Of a DNA stretch of 64,000 bases, positions 1-14,700 are shown piece by piece. The first letter of the stretch is position 1. Each line of letters begins with the position of its first letter. Below the pieces are notes generated by a model. That model did not search any database. It worked only from the letters and a program-made list of their open reading frames with translations, and had not been told where the DNA came from. Source of the stretch: Symbiodinium microadriaticum (lineage: Eukaryota; Sar; Dinophyceae; Suessiales; Symbiodiniaceae). Both the position numbers and the translations under genes were made by a program. The stretch lies in assembly GCA_001939145.1 (NCBI GenBank), contig LSRX01000507.1, forward strand, positions 59,492 through 123,491, in the 5' to 3' direction.

Positions 1-3000
1 AGAAAGCTTCACCGGTTTTCCAGCCATCAACCAAATCCATTCAGCCGGAAGCCCAAGCATAAAGGTCGCAAGTCCTAGTTAAACCCAAAATCCTAGACGA
101 ATTCTGAAGCCTAATGCCTCACCTCCCTGCAGCTCCGATCCACCCACCGAAACCTTGGAGCTGAGCAGCGCACCTGTCGAAAGACCTCCACGGAAGCCTC
201 AAAAACCAGGGATGGGCTGTACAGGTCTGACGATTTTAGGGTGTCAGGCTAGCTTTAGGTTTTTTGGGGGTGCAGGCCTTTTGCCTAGTTTCTGGACTTT
301 GGGCGTCAATGGAGTAAGGGCTGCACGAAACTCAGGGATGTGGGGCTTTTGGATTTGGAAGGTTAGGTTGCAAACTTTGCTGAGTTTAGGATCATTCTGA
401 AAGGGCACCGAAGAGGGTCTGAAGAGTTCTTGCTGACACTCAGAGATTATTGTGAACCCCAATTTTTTGCGAACAAGTCGGCTTTGATCATTTAATTTCA
501 AGGTGCAGCCCTTACAACACAAAATCGGCGCTACCTGACTGGGGGATGCAGGACAAAGGGGCCAGAATAGAGATATCTTGCTATGCGCGTCACTACAGAT
601 ACCGGTTACCTGTATGGGGCATAGGGTAATCTGGAAGCTTCAATACTTTAAGTCCTAATCCCATTTCTCAGGGCTCCTGAATAGTTTAATAGTGGTGCAA
701 GATACTCCCTAAACCTATAAGGCCCTCCATATTCCTCCGAACTTTAGAAAGTCCCGAAGTGTCGGTGCCTGCCAGCTACTTCCTTGGGAGCAACCGCGGA
801 TCGTCAACGCAGCCTTGCCAAGGGACTCGGATCAGCGCTTCGAGGGATTCCAGGGATCAGGATCTAGGGCTTAAGGGATTTTGGAGATTCTCGGGTTTTG
901 GGCTGAGGGATTCTAGTGATAAGGACTTAGAGCCAGGGGATTTTAGGGTATCGGGCTTAAGGGTCAAGAAGTCTAGGGTTTAGGGCGCAGGTGCAAGCAG
1001 TGTTGGGTTTGCGGTGTAACCTACAGGGGTCTTGTGAAGGAACTTAACTAATCGAAGGAACCATGACAATGGCTTGCACACAAATTGCAAAAGCGAGCAG
1101 CAAGGAAGGGATGATGATCTAAGTTCTAGTCCTATATTAACTGAACAAGGCCCAAACGGTCTGGAGTGAAGCTACAGAGCAGCAGGCAGAGACCCCTTCT
1201 TGCGAAGATCCGCTGATGCACAACACGAAACCAGAATTCGCATAAGTTCCGACACTCAAGCCAATGCAAGATGTTTTCAGCAGTGAGACGCAACTTTCCG
1301 TTTTCGATGATTGAGGCTCGGGGTTCTAGGACACGTCCGAGCCAGGAGTCGCCTTTACCGGCTTAGCCATTCGTTGGACATGAATTTGCAAACATGCACC
1401 CGAGCGTACGTAGCATACAACTATCATATACTGCATACTTGAATACACCAATGTCTAAATTACATTGAAATGAAACTACATTCCATTTCATTCTTTTTCG
1501 TTGCATTGCATTGCAGTGAATCGCGTTGCTGTAGCACGTCACAGCATTACATGACAAACGCTACACAACCTCAGCACATTGAATTACGTTACAATGTAGA
1601 TATCCGCCCCCCCCAACCCGTGTTCCCACCAAGAACTCCCGTGCTAGATATGCTACTGTAAGAGCCTGCTGGGAATTCGGACAGTATGCGATAGAAAAAT
1701 AGACCCTACATTAAGGTTCGGCACCTTCCTGCCTAAGCTATTACATGCTACATAAGGCATGATCATGCCCTTAAACATGCCCATAAACATCCTACCCCAT
1801 GAAATCAGCATGACACACAAAAGCTTTTGTCGGCCCTTTTGTTCTCCGCATCGTCTCAGCTTTGCGATGACCTGGCCGGACAGATGCTTCAGAGGAGAAG
1901 AGAGAGAGCGAGAGAGTGCAAGAGAGAGAGAGAGAAGGGCTGCGACATGAGGCACTTGTAACTCNGATCATGGGCATGATCCCTGTAATCGGGCCTGGGG
2001 GGGATGATCATGGGCATGATCCCTGTAATCGGGCCTGGGGGGGATGATCATGGGCATGATCATCCTCATGCCGGGGATATGGCTTAGGCTGACGGTGCCG
2101 AACCTTACCCTACATAATCGGATCTGCATAAGGCGTGGGTCTCTCGTCCAAACTTGAAGAAACTCCCTGCTGATGCTGTAGCTCTGCTTGGAGCCGAACG
2201 CTCGCTGCATCGGGAGCTGGTGTAGATGATCCTTGATGAAGGTGCGGGGGTATACAGGGTTTCACCAGGCTACCAGAGTGCACATTAGAGACTTTACAAG
2301 CCCTCGATAGTTCAAGGTGGTTCTGGAACAGGGTACTCAGCTCTGTGGGTAATGTGAGAAGTCGTCTGAACTGTGGAATCCCTGATTCGCCAATGTAATT
2401 GCGTTCCTTCTTCATAGCCGGATCCCGGTTGCAATCCCTGTGCGGTACTAGAAGTCGTAGTAAAAGAGGGTGACCCGCCGCATCGACCCGCACCTTGACA
2501 CTCACAAGTGTGTATGCATTTCCTCGTGTCCGCTGAGTCGCCCAACGTCACAGCCACCCCGCCATATCATCCTGCAAACACCACCACCAGCAATGGCACC
2601 GGCAATGTTCGTCATCAGAACTGTCACCTTGTGCGTCATCACCATCGCCATCATCACCCGCAGCATGGTGATCCTGATCCCTGTTCTCGTTGCAGAGTTC
2701 AACTCCCTTTCTGCTTTGTGAAGGCGGCTATTCAGGTGCATGCGCTAATTGCCGATGGCGAGAATGGCATCGGAATAAGCACCCCCGGCCAATGTTGAGC
2801 ACCCTGAACTCCTGAACCCCAAATCTCCAATAACCGTAAGCCCTGAACCCCAAACCCTGACACGACCCGTCACCTTCACTGATCATCTCGTGCCAAATCG
2901 CGACCGCCTTCTCCCAGGCCTCGAGAGCTAATATAAAAGGCCATGGCTTACGCTGCGGACTCCAAAGAGTATAGATGACTGTGGCGATGGCATGGGCAAG

Positions 3001-3090
3001 CAGCCTCGTCCCCGTCTCTCTGTGTGTGAGCCCCCGGTGCGCTAGTTTCTCTCCTTGTGTGTGCGTCATGCTTGCTTGTGTTTGTGTGTA
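1..3090. other. Non-coding or intronic, no secure exon
   Basis: Mostly degenerate telomere-like sequence (for example 870-1000). A 131-codon minus-strand open frame (2110-2505, including SVRLQAELQHQQGVSSSLDE) may hold an exon but has no decisive splice signals. Confidence 0.5.
1966..2060. repeat. 40-bp tandem repeat, about 2.4 copies
   Basis: The unit begins GATCATGGGCATGATCCCTG and includes a near-palindrome. One ambiguous base (N) lies just before it at 1965. Similar GCATGATCATGCC sequence occurs at 1757. Confidence 0.9.
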
Positions 3091-3440
3091 CATACATACA
3101 TACATACATACATACATACATACATACATACGTACATACATACATACATACATACATACATACATACATACTTACATACATACTTACATGTTTACATACA
3201 TACTTACACATCTCTCTCTCTATATATATATATATATATTATAAGTATCAACATACATATAAAAATCCATGTGTGCAGGTGCCTGTGTTTTCTTCGTTTT
3301 GTGTTGTGCTTGCGTTTGTGTGTGTGTGTGTGCATGCGTGGTTAGTTTTGGGAGAGTGAGAGTGAGAGAGAGAAGGAGCGAGAGAAGGAGAGAAAGGAGG
3401 GAGAAGAACAGAGCGACAGAGAGAGCGAGAGAGAGGAGAG
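3091..3440. repeat. Compound microsatellite (TACA)n-(TA)n-(TG)n-(GA)n
   Basis: (ACAT)n from 3091 to 3210, (TA)n at 3221-3240, (TG)n at 3317-3332, then GA-rich sequence to about 3440. Confidence 0.95.
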
Positions 3441-3553
3441 AAAAATGCCACGAGAGGTGGAGGGAGGCAGCTGGAACATTAATTGCAAGTGTGACATGGC
3501 ACGAGGAAACACGAGACATAGCGACAAGAAAGTAAAAACGACAAAGACTAATT

Positions 3554-3668
3554 GGAGGGTCGGGGGACTTAGTCAGTAGGTCATGAAAAGACTTATTGGG
3601 CACCCTAAACAGGATTATGATGCTCATGAGTCTATTACATAACTAGTTACTAGGTCCCCCGACCCTCC
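3554..3668. repeat. Short inverted repeat
   Basis: GGAGGGTCGGGGGAC at 3554-3568 and its exact reverse complement at 3654-3668, with partial extension (TTAGT/ACTAG) inward. Next to the polypurine tract. Confidence 0.8.
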
Positions 3669-3683
3669 CAGTACAGATGGTGA

Positions 3684-4440
<757 letters not shown>

Positions 4441-4627
4441 CCAGAAGCTGGGCAATATAGCAACAGAGGGAAGGATGGACTACATGACGGTCACTGAACC
4501 TCTCGGGAGCACAGCCAACCATCGTTGACAAAAACGGTACAAGTTATCAAGCTTCCCAAAAATCCGAAACCCCATACCCTTCTCTGGCAGACTCCTTATG
4601 ATCCCTGCATCAAAGACCTTGACCCTG

Positions 4628-4691
4628 CAGAAAGCCTAAGGTATCGGAGCGCCTCAGCCCTACCACAGGCCGAGAGGAGCGAGTTGTACAC
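4628..4691 (-). CDS. PPR-like exon
   Basis: Reads VYNSLLSACGRAEALRYLRL after acceptor GACGAG|G. V-Y-N-S-L-L-S-A-C-G is a typical PPR helix A. The 3' end is uncertain: donor TG|GTAGGG at 4663 would cut it to VYNSLLSAC; otherwise the frame stays open. Confidence 0.5.
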
Positions 4692-5737
4692 CTCGTCGGA
4701 TTGACAAACTTTGGTTTGTAGTAATGCTAACGTTTTACATCTAAGTTCAGAGCCCTGAAAGAAGTACCACACTAGCTTCGGGCTTAGGGTCTTCCAAGGT
4801 ACTACACGGCTTTGGCCTTTCAAGAGCGTGTTGCTTAGCAAGTCGGGTTGAGGCGGTGGATCTACACGGCAGCAAAGTCCTAACATGAAGCCTGCAGCCA
4901 AGAAGCGGATGGAGGCGTCTCTGAGGACTCCTGAGCCGATGGCAAACCATACCATGCCCCGGTGCCCTCTCGGGATCTTCGTAGGGTCTTAGCAACTGTG
5001 GAGGGTCGCATTTAAGGGTGATTAAAGACTGGAGGGTTTGGGTAAGGTCCCGAAATGAGAGAGTTCAGGTACTTGTCCCTGACCGTATAGAATACAAGCT
5101 GACAACGCTGCCGAAGATATGTATGACGCGAGCTACTCAGCAGCTAAACTGGGTCGTCAAATTGTAGCACTGTACATGATTCTGGCTTTTTTACCCTCAC
5201 TAGTCCTAGGGTCTTAGGCGGACGCTCGCCGCGGCGTTCTTGCAGGAGCGAACCAGCCAGAATGCAAGCGTATCCCGCACGTTTAAGACCACGGGGTCGC
5301 GGCGCGGAACCCTTAAGCCCTGAACCCCTCAAACCCGCACCCCTGCACACCCTAAACCCCCCCTTCAACAAAGGATGGAACAACCTACAGCAGGAAGCCG
5401 TCAGTCGACATGTATATCGATTAAGTTCGGTACGGTGACCTGCAAGGCGCAGGCCTTGCCGATTAGGGCTTTAGACGGGTGCTTGGGGTCCAAGGTTACG
5501 GGTCAGGGTATCGGTATAGGCCGTGGGCTTGCAGTTTACCATCGGATTTAGAGTTTGGACTAACTAGGGTTGTATAATTACGTCATATAACAACTGTCGG
5601 ATAACTGCCCTTGTGGTGACTTCAGCCTCTACACCCTGATCCCAGACCGGACCTCAAATAAATCAGTACTAAATCCCAAAGCAGAAACAAATCTAGACCA
5701 GCAAAAACCGTAAGACCAAACTCCAAACCCTCCTCAC

Positions 5738-5790
5738 TCGGAGAAGTCCTCGGGGCGAGCTGAGAAGATGGCGAGTGCCCATTCCTTCAG
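5738..5790 (-). CDS. Exon of unknown product
   Basis: 17 codons, LKEWALAIFSARPEDFS, plus two bases at the good donor GA|GTGAGG. Acceptor ACGAG|C. Confidence 0.4.
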
Positions 5791-5799
5791 CTCGTTTGT

Positions 5800-7543
5800 T
5801 AGGGACGGGGCAACAGTTCATCATGTTATAGGGGGTCTGGGCTTTCGGGGATCTGGGAGTAGCTACGCCGCTACGCTGTAAGGTTTCAGGGGCTGGGCAT
5901 ATTTTATTCTACAGTTTCGAGTTTCGTAAGCTTCAAACCGCAGCACCCCCAGGTCAAGACCATAAGATTGTCGGGTTTAAAAAAGAGGTTTAGGGTTTAG
6001 GGCCCACGCCCAGGTTTCGGTTGGGCTTGCGGTTCAGATATATCCCTGCAAGCTGGGCGTCCGGTGCTCCCCCGGTGTCTTTCTGAATTTCTGAATCATG
6101 TGCGAGTGCCAAAACTCTTTACAAGACCGTAGGAGGCTCACTGTTGGGATCGATTGTACTTGCAGGTTCAGTTCACACATAGTTTCAATGGCTTGCAAGA
6201 AATATCTGTCCTATTGTTGCCTCAATTGCAGCACGACACGCAATGACTTATAAGTAGCTACAAGCCTCCAAGTAAACTACCGGGAACTCTGTCTAGGTTA
6301 ACCCTGCCAATCCTCATGAGTGCAACCACTGGCTCAGGTCAGGAACACCACCGTGACATGTATCAACACGTTTTGGTGATTTCGGCGCTGGTCGGCAAGC
6401 TCACGGAGTGGGCATGTCACAAGACCTTGAAATCTTTCTACCTTCTATGCCCCATTCGCACCGATCTGGGAAATCCTTTCACCATGCAACCAAAGGTGGA
6501 ACACATCAAGCCGAGGTAGCAACACGTTGCAGGAAGGCCCCTTCAAGAAGCCGCATCAAACATAAGAAGCTTATGTTTGAGCTTAATATAGATGGAGCCC
6601 TAAACGAATTAGAGGACTTTTCCACGACTACAGCACCATGACGACAATCCTACCTCGACCATCGCCGATCATATCTAGCCACAGGGGCGACGGTTGTCGT
6701 GGTGACGGCAGGGGTGTGGTGGCGGTGGCGGTGGACATGGTGGCAGGGGGCGGTGGTGAGAAGGCGGCGCCGGGACACAGTGGCGTGTGTCAGTTGCCGT
6801 TGAGTCGAGGCTTTATGTCGGCAGAGCATTCACTTTCAGTTTTCACACTCATCATTAGCATCATCACTCCCATCATCATCATCATCATCAACATCATCAT
6901 CATCATCAACACCATCATCACCATCATCATCATGATCGTCATTGTACGCCTCGTCGTCGTCGTCCTCCTCCTCCTCCTGATGCTCATCATCACCTTCAGC
7001 ATCACCAGCCGTACCAACAGGCAGCGTATGTTCCTTCTTGGTCCTTCTTCTGTTTCACCCAAGTGGCCTGGCAAAGCTAGGACGACGATGACCCTAAAAC
7101 CCAAACCTTGAACGCGAGACCCCGAAGCTGCACTCCTAAGCTCCTGAACCATCCTAAACCACCCTCCACCCTAAAGCCTGAACCCCAAACCCGAGTTCGA
7201 CTTGGAACATGCCCAGCGTGGCCGAAAACCTTCCCGGCTTTGCCGGGCCTCAACTGAGGATGGCGGCTCGGGCTCAGGGAGCGAAACCCCAAAGCGGGTC
7301 CGGGGTCTTAGGGCTTGCGGCTAAGGGTCCACGATGACACACTGAGAGCCCAATACTTCTTAATTCAAAAATATACCTTGAGCTGCAGGCTGCAGGGGTT
7401 GCTTAGGTCTCTGGGTCGGGCTACACTTCAATTATTGACTGGGCTATTTGGCTCTCAACACTCCTACTTTGTACCCTACGACCGCTCGAGACAGTCGAAG
7501 GATGTGCACACACACATATACACACACACACACAGATAGATAG

Positions 7544-7575
<32 letters not shown>

Positions 7576-7771
7576 GCACACAGACTATCTAGACGTAAAC
7601 GTAGCATTACATTACATGTATTACTTATTAGTTTATAAAGATAAATAAATAAATAAATAAATAGATAAATAAATAAAGAAAGAGATACATACATATATAT
7701 ATATATATAGTAAATATATACACCAACATGATTATACATACGTGGACATAGACAGGCAAAGACAGAGAGAG

Positions 7772-7808
<37 letters not shown>

Positions 7809-8310
7809 TTCAGTTACGCGGCTGGGGCTTTAAGGAAATCCCGGCCTTAGGGCTCCAGGCTTGCCTCTCGGGCTAGGGTTTTGGTGGGATTCGGGATATC
7901 TCGTGTCCAGCTAGATTGGTTCAAAGGTTAGGGGTTGACAGTGACGCTCCACTGCAGGGGGTTCAAGCCAGTATACTTGCAGAATGCTTCCAGGCATGTA
8001 CCGATCAACCCCAACCTTTCGGCGCACAAATGGATAGCAGCCTCGTTGGTTTACAACCCCTTTTTTACCGGTCGAGCTGCTTGAGATTCTACCAGGCTTA
8101 GCTATAAGGCTTGCCCACGGCTCTTCAAGGGTCTTCTAGCGGACGGTATAGTATCTAGAGTGAGGTGTTGGTCCTTTCATAAACGAGTATACATGGACTT
8201 GGATGATAGGGGCACACTCATAAACACTGAAATCAACACCTTAAACCGATCCCGATTTCCTTCGACCTAAGCCCCCTCGAAGCCCCAAGTCCAATATGGG
8301 ACATTCCCAC
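5800..8310. other. Non-coding stretch with microsatellites
   Basis: Telomere-like motifs at 5985-6003, ATC and GTC triplet runs at 6838-6980, (CA)n, (TA)n and (AAAT)n between 7508 and 7712, and (GA)n at 7760-7806. No exon could be supported. Confidence 0.6.
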
Positions 8311-8318
8311 ATATATAC

Positions 8319-8362
8319 ATGGAAGCAGCTTTTTGCTTGCTTCATGAAGAGATTCCAACAGC
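8319..8362 (-). CDS. Exon downstream of the OmpA gene
   Basis: Reads LLESLHEASKKLLP between CCTAG|G and T|GTATAT. Being downstream of the OmpA stop codon, it should belong to the next gene, possibly the 5' end of the PPR-like gene at 4.6-5.8 kb. Confidence 0.4.
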
Positions 8363-8654
8363 CTAGGGTCCAGGTCAAGTTGTACATGGTACATACCGGC
8401 AAGGCCCGACAATCTGAAAGTCCTGCGCTGCTTAAGCACTTGGACCCATAGGGATAGGCATCCGCTCAGCTTTGCTGAGGGATAGCTGGCAGCTCCTGTC
8501 CACCTCGTGGACTACCAGTAGCCGTGCAGAGCGTGCTTAGAGTTGCGAGTCTTGATTATATTAGAGGTTTCCAAGCCTTTGGGGCTTGGTTTGGAAGCTT
8601 ACCCTTTCAGGTTTAGGTTATTGCGTTACTGCTGTGTGTTGGCAATGTCACTCT

Positions 8655-8710
8655 TCAGTCCAAGTCCGGGAAGAGGTCGAAAGAGATCACCAAGGCAGCT
8701 TTGTTCAGAC
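8655..8710 (-). CDS. OmpA-domain gene terminal exon
   Basis: Reads LNKAALVISFDLFPDLD then TGA, the last strand of the OmpA fold. Acceptor ATTGCAG|G. Confidence 0.85.
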
Positions 8711-11700
8711 CTGCAATGTCAATGTCGCAGGGTAGCATTTCAGAACCTAGCAGGTTCAAGTATCTAACGACCATATACTCCCCGAAGCATGAACCTATAA
8801 CCACTGCTGGTACTCGCAACCCTATGCCACAAAACAAAACCAACCACACACAAAACGTCTTGAAACTCTGTCCCACAAGACTCCCAACTACCCAATTCTT
8901 GGTTTGTTTGGACCTGCTAAATTTTTAAATACTAAACGGAGCCCCAAGGTGAATCTCTTTTCAGCAATTGTGTGGAGGTTTAGTTGCAGGTAGGACACTA
9001 CTAAGAGGGACATAGAGTAGGGGTACATTAGGGCCCCAGCATTCGGGATTTACCCAAGCCTCAATAACCGCAGAACAGTGATTGGCTTGAATTGTTGTCT
9101 CCTTCGAAGCCCTTTTGAAAAGTAGGCTCCTTCAGAACAACTCCTAGATAAACAGCGACATCATTTTTGGGGGCCGTGTGCCATGCAAGAATCTCTTCCC
9201 ACTCTTCATGTAGGCTTTATATAGGGTTTGGGTCCAGAGAGCAACTTGCAATTCTACATACTGCGCGAAGGTTGTTGTGAGAGCCGCAACCCTTCAGTTG
9301 AGTTACCATGGCCACTGTCATTCGCCCTATGATGTTTGTTGTGGTTATAAAGCAAAGGTATTAATTCGGAAGAGCTTTGAAAACCGACAACCTCAACCCA
9401 CGCGTCAGTGATAACTCTAAGCAGGTAGGCCATGCGCGAACCTGTCTTGCCAGGCTTGCCCACAGCTGCAACCTGCGACAGATCCACGCCCATGACCTGG
9501 GAAACCATACTTCAAAGCACAGGAGTCTCTTTTTTTGCGAGCGTTTCTCTCCACAGCATTGGCACAGGAGCGTTTAGGGTTCAGACTCTCAGACTTTCTG
9601 GCCCAGTCCTGGAAATCTACAGGCTGGCTTCCTGGTGTATATGAAAGGAGATTTGAGATTTAGCTTCCGCAGGGTTCAAAGGGTTGTTGGGCTTCATAGT
9701 CGGATTTGGGTTTTGGCTTGAGGTGAAGTCAGTCAGCATCAGGGCTCGGGGTCCCCTGACGGTCTAGAGCTTCTGGCCTAACTTGGGTTCAAGGTTGAGG
9801 TATCAGGGATGATTTGCCGGCGGCCCATTTAGGACGCGTTGAGCTGTCATTAAACGTTACGCTACAATCTACGGACTCCCAGAAGGTCCCAAATTCGGTG
9901 ATTTTTTTTGACGCCTCACAATTCCTCACGGGTTTGGGACTAATGGAAACTTGAAACCGTGGTAAAGTAAATCCCAAACCCGGAAATCCTGCACCGTCCT
10001 TTTGCTGCCATCATTTAAGCCACAAGTCCGCCGAGCGCCGTCGCGTGGATGCTGAAAGCAATGGCCAGAGAACTGAGGCTCTGACACCCATGGTCGCAGC
10101 GCAGAGTGCAGCCTTTCAGTTCAGATCTTTATAGGATGTTTCTTAAGTACTTCAAAGGGGGGGTGCCTCATTTAAAGTCTTGATAACAATCATCGTACTT
10201 GGGAGTCGGCTGTCTTCTTACTCGGCCAGAGATTCGAAGACCATTGATTAGGCATCAGGGGTAAGTGGCATCTACCGGTGATTGGGGGCTTCAGCATTTG
10301 TGTTATCGTGTATAGGCTTTGCTTCAGCGTAGCAGCCTTCTTTGGTCAGAAGCTGAAAGAAGCCAAACCCTTCATCCAGCATATATTCTTCTAAAAGCAA
10401 GCCAAAAGGATCCAAGGCAACAAAGTGCCTTGGACTTCAATGCATGCACTGCCGAGTTGCCCGGCTATTGGCCACGCTTTGCCAGAACTCGTCTGTCCCG
10501 ACACCGATGTCTTTGGTGTGCCCTTCGATAACCTAGGCTGCTCTGGAAAACGTTTCGCCCGAAATTTCCCAAAATCTTGAAACCAGAAGCCTCAAAGCTC
10601 AAAAATTCCCCGAACGCCTTGACTAGATGCCAAAGTCTCTACCAGCGATTCGGCGACACCATAAAGCCCCTCAGCCCTCACGATTGGCCCAGTGACGATG
10701 GAGACCTTGAACATCTGCCAAAGCTCGCAAAGATCAGTCAAGATTTCCTTGGGCTTGGACAATCCAAATAACAATCTGGAATAACTGACAGTCTGGGCAA
10801 AGGATTTCATCTGGATTTCTTCAGAGGTTGAATGTTTACGGATTGCAGTTCCATTAGGATTTCCGAAACTGGGCTATAATCCAAAATATGCTGAAGTTCT
10901 ACAATGACAAGGTCTACCTGAGTCTATCTGTTCCTGAGTCGAATTAGATGGCCTTGGGGTTCTCTGGGCTTGAGAGGCTCGGCCTGGGGAGTGGGACACG
11001 CAGCTCTTCTACCTATGGCCATACACCTCATCACGGAAGGTGATTGACAAGGTGACACTGCATTGATGATGCAGGAGCTCTGAGGATCCCACGAGTGAAG
11101 GACCCGAATCAGCAACCCTAAGGCTGTCAGAGACAACAAAAACACCAGGCAAGAAGCTCAGTACTGAGGGCACGTCCCGTGCAACGAAATTACGTTTTAA
11201 CAGCCTGACTCATCCGTCACCCATGCCGAAACCGAGCAGGGCAGCCTGCATGGCTTCAGGCTCTACAAGCTGTCAGGTCCAGATCTAAGATTCATGTGAC
11301 CATAACTGTCACCAAAGTAATCCTGCACTCCGAAGCTGAGGAGGCAAGGCACCAAGGCTTCCTTCTCGTTTTCGAACTCTGCAGTGGGCGGGTCATTCAT
11401 GTTCTTCCGCTTGAAGTTGATTGGCCGCAGGAGCACGACGTCTCCTCCAAACAGATGTGCTTAAACCCTGTGCAATGAGATTGAACCGATAAACACCTAC
11501 AAAAATCTGCAGACTGGCCGGAGGCTCCGTTGTTGAGGTTGATGTCAAGATTGCCTCTTCTCTGGATTTCGCTGACCTGGTCGCTGCGATGATAGTTCAG
11601 GATTCCGGAGACTACACAAAAGCCTGTTGGAGATAGGCAAACCTGAACCCGTTTTGTTGGTGGGGCAACATCCAAAATCGCTGACCAGTAGTAAACCTGA

Positions 11701-14700
11701 CACACTGGGTTCAATGAAGATCCCGAACGACCCGCACGAAACCCAAAGCCCGGAAATTCAATGGCCGCGTGGTGCCGGTCTGAAGAGTCTGAAGGTCGTC
11801 TCGCCACTATCAATGATGAGAGGCTACACAGGGCTGTAGTAAGTGAGCCTTTAGGTGTACAGGCTTTCGGGTTTCGGGCTTCGTATTGGGCTTGGGGCGT
11901 TGGGTTTCAGGGCTTTGGCCTTGGGGTCCTGGTAGAGCCAAGACAGAACCTTTTGATCCAGGTCGGTGAAGCCTCTGACCTGATAGCCTAGTGCCTAGAA
12001 GCAGGGTCAATCCATTCTTGTTGCGGTGCCCTGCGCTGGACTGAAGAGAAACTAGACAAGACGGCAAAGACTGCTCATGTAGATTGAGAAAAAGTTTGGT
12101 CGGTCTCGTGAAGGGAGGCGAGGACAAACAACGGCCTTCATTCTCGGAATCCTCGGAAACTGCCTACCTTATCTTCCCGCAGCCCACAGGATTGCCTTGT
12201 GCAGCTGCTGCAGAAGCGTCGGCTGCTCTGGCATTTCCATGCCTGTGACAATGAAGTGCACCCAGACTCCAGAAACCCGACCTACATCCGAAGTCACGAA
12301 AGGCAACACCTAGTTGCTCCCTAAGACCTATAGTTCCTGAGGTCAACGATCCGAAACAAGTGCAACCAGGATTAGGAAAATTACCCGAAAAGGCCAAAGC
12401 TTCCCCACTTAGCTGCAACGAAACATAGAGTGCGTATCAAAGGGGCGAGCAAGGATCTTTTCAACAGCCTCGCCAACGTCCTTGTTGGAGAGGCGGGCTT
12501 GTTGTTGTTCCCATGTGCACCGCCAGAAAGGAACAACAGTTCGGCAGTTTCGGGTCTCGGGACCTTCAGGATTCGAGCTTTTGGGACGAACTCCCCCTTC
12601 AAGCGAGTCGGGGATTCTGGCTTTTGGGGTGTGCAGGGTTCGCACGAATGTGTGGTTCTGCTTGGTGATGTGGCATTCCTGCAGGCAGCTGCGGAACTCT
12701 GAGTCTCGCAGCACCGCATGTGCGAATCTGTTCAGCATCCCGTAAAGATGACAGAGACTTTGTCGTGTCGTCTAAGTCCCTGGCATCAAACTTTCTGTTC
12801 AAGTCATCGATGTCCTGGAGCAGCAGTCAGGGCTTCGACCCAGAACATGTTTGTGTGAGGGGTTATCTAATCAAGGTCCAACCCAGAGTCTTACCCCGCA
12901 GTTTAGAACGAGCCTCCGTGTGAGCAGTAAAGTAGAGACTTGCTTGCTCTGTTGGGTAGGGAACCGCACAGGTGATCCTTAAACCCTATGCATCCCTGCG
13001 CTCTATCCAAACAAACCGACCTAAAGTAAAAAGATAGTAAGCACAACAGCCTGAAAACCTCAAAGAAAACAACAAAAGCGCGAAGCCTAAATCCCCCACT
13101 CACTGCTGGCCTCCTGAAGCCCTGCTGTCATCTCATCTTGAAGCCGTGTAAGCTCAGACTCCATCTCGGACTTGTACCTCAACAAATGCATGGTGCTCTT
13201 TCTAGCGGTCCCAATGCGAAGCTAAAGGTTTTATAGGATTTTAGGAGTTACAAGTGATGCTTTATTGGCTTTGTGCGTTGTTCTGGGGTTTATAAATGAT
13301 ATAGGTTTATGAGGTGTTGAAAACGTTTGATGCGGGTTTGAATGGGGCTTCAGACACTTCGGGACGCGTGAACCGCATGTAAGAGGCGCTGGTACAACTA
13401 ACATACTTTACTTTGGATCCATCATGTTGTGAAGCTGCCATGCTCGGGGAAACTTCCGAATTTAGTGTTCATGGGTGTGGGGTGTAGGAACGACACGGTA
13501 AAAATGTTGGGTGTTTGGTACGCGAGACGGGGCTTTTGGTGGCCAGAGAAATCGTGGGCTGGGCGTTCCGGCTTGTGGCAGGTCCTGGTTTGCCAGAATG
13601 CTTTCAGGCTTTCCGCGTGAGGCGAATAAACCTCAAAAGCCCAGCTACCGCCAACACACAACTGAAAGTACCCATTTCCCGGCAACCTGCCATGATCATT
13701 CTAATTGGGCTTCGAGGGAAAGGGATTGGTAGCTACTTCTCCAAGTAAGCCACCAAACCCCGCTTTGAAGATACCAGCCTTGTGAGAAGGTAGACAGCCC
13801 GCTTTTAAGCTACACATCCCACGACCTGAAGCCCGTTATGCCCGGATGCTTCTGGCTCTCACTGAGCTGACGCTCCAGCTTGGCTCGCTCTGCCTGGTTG
13901 TGCTCCTCATTGAAGGGTATTATAAACTAGGGCTATGCACAGTGGATGCAAGTTCTGCCACTGCAAGGTTACGAGTGCCGGTTGCCCTATTCCTGCTCCA
14001 TTTTGCCCAGGCCCCAAACTCCCAAGCAGCAGAGCTCCTGCCGTAGCATCTCTTGCAAACTCTGCACGCGGGCGACCGCATTATTGGCCTCTGCCCGGGC
14101 GCGGTCCTGGACAACAAGGAAAAGCACCAACCATGACAGTAACGATGTCTCACAGCCATCGCCTGTGGCATTCGGGCAGTAGTGGCAGCTGCAGTCGCAG
14201 TAATATTTATCATTGTGCAGCAGCAGTAGCAGGACCAGCAGCAGCATCAGCACCAAGAGCAGGAGCCGGAGCAAGATCCAGCAAACAAAACGTTTAGAAA
14301 CAACAGAGGAGTACTCAGAATGAAATTGATTGTGTCAATGACCGGTTTTGCACGCAGCAAGACTCCTGTGCCTCCATTGTCCCGAAACTGACATGCCGAA
14401 AGCTCCCGGAACCTTACATAGCAAAACCAGTGCACCACACCCATCGATTGCCTAAAACCTTAACCTGTGTCCAGAGCGTGCACCCTGGAGCCGAAAGCAT
14501 TAGCAGATTGTCTGCTCTCCTGCTCGTCACGAATCAGCTGCTGATTGGACATGATCCGGCCCTTGTTCTCCTCTATGCTTCCTCGGCATGCATACAAGTC
14601 CTGGGATCCTCATGGCCTCGTCTCCTTGTATAGTTTGAACAAGTGTTCAACACTTCCGAGAATGACTTCGGACCTCATGCTTGGGGGTGTTTGCTATCAA

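Noticed and set aside
6838-7010. Ile/Thr-rich frame resembling a membrane helix
   Set aside because: Produced by (ATC)n and (GTC)n triplets.
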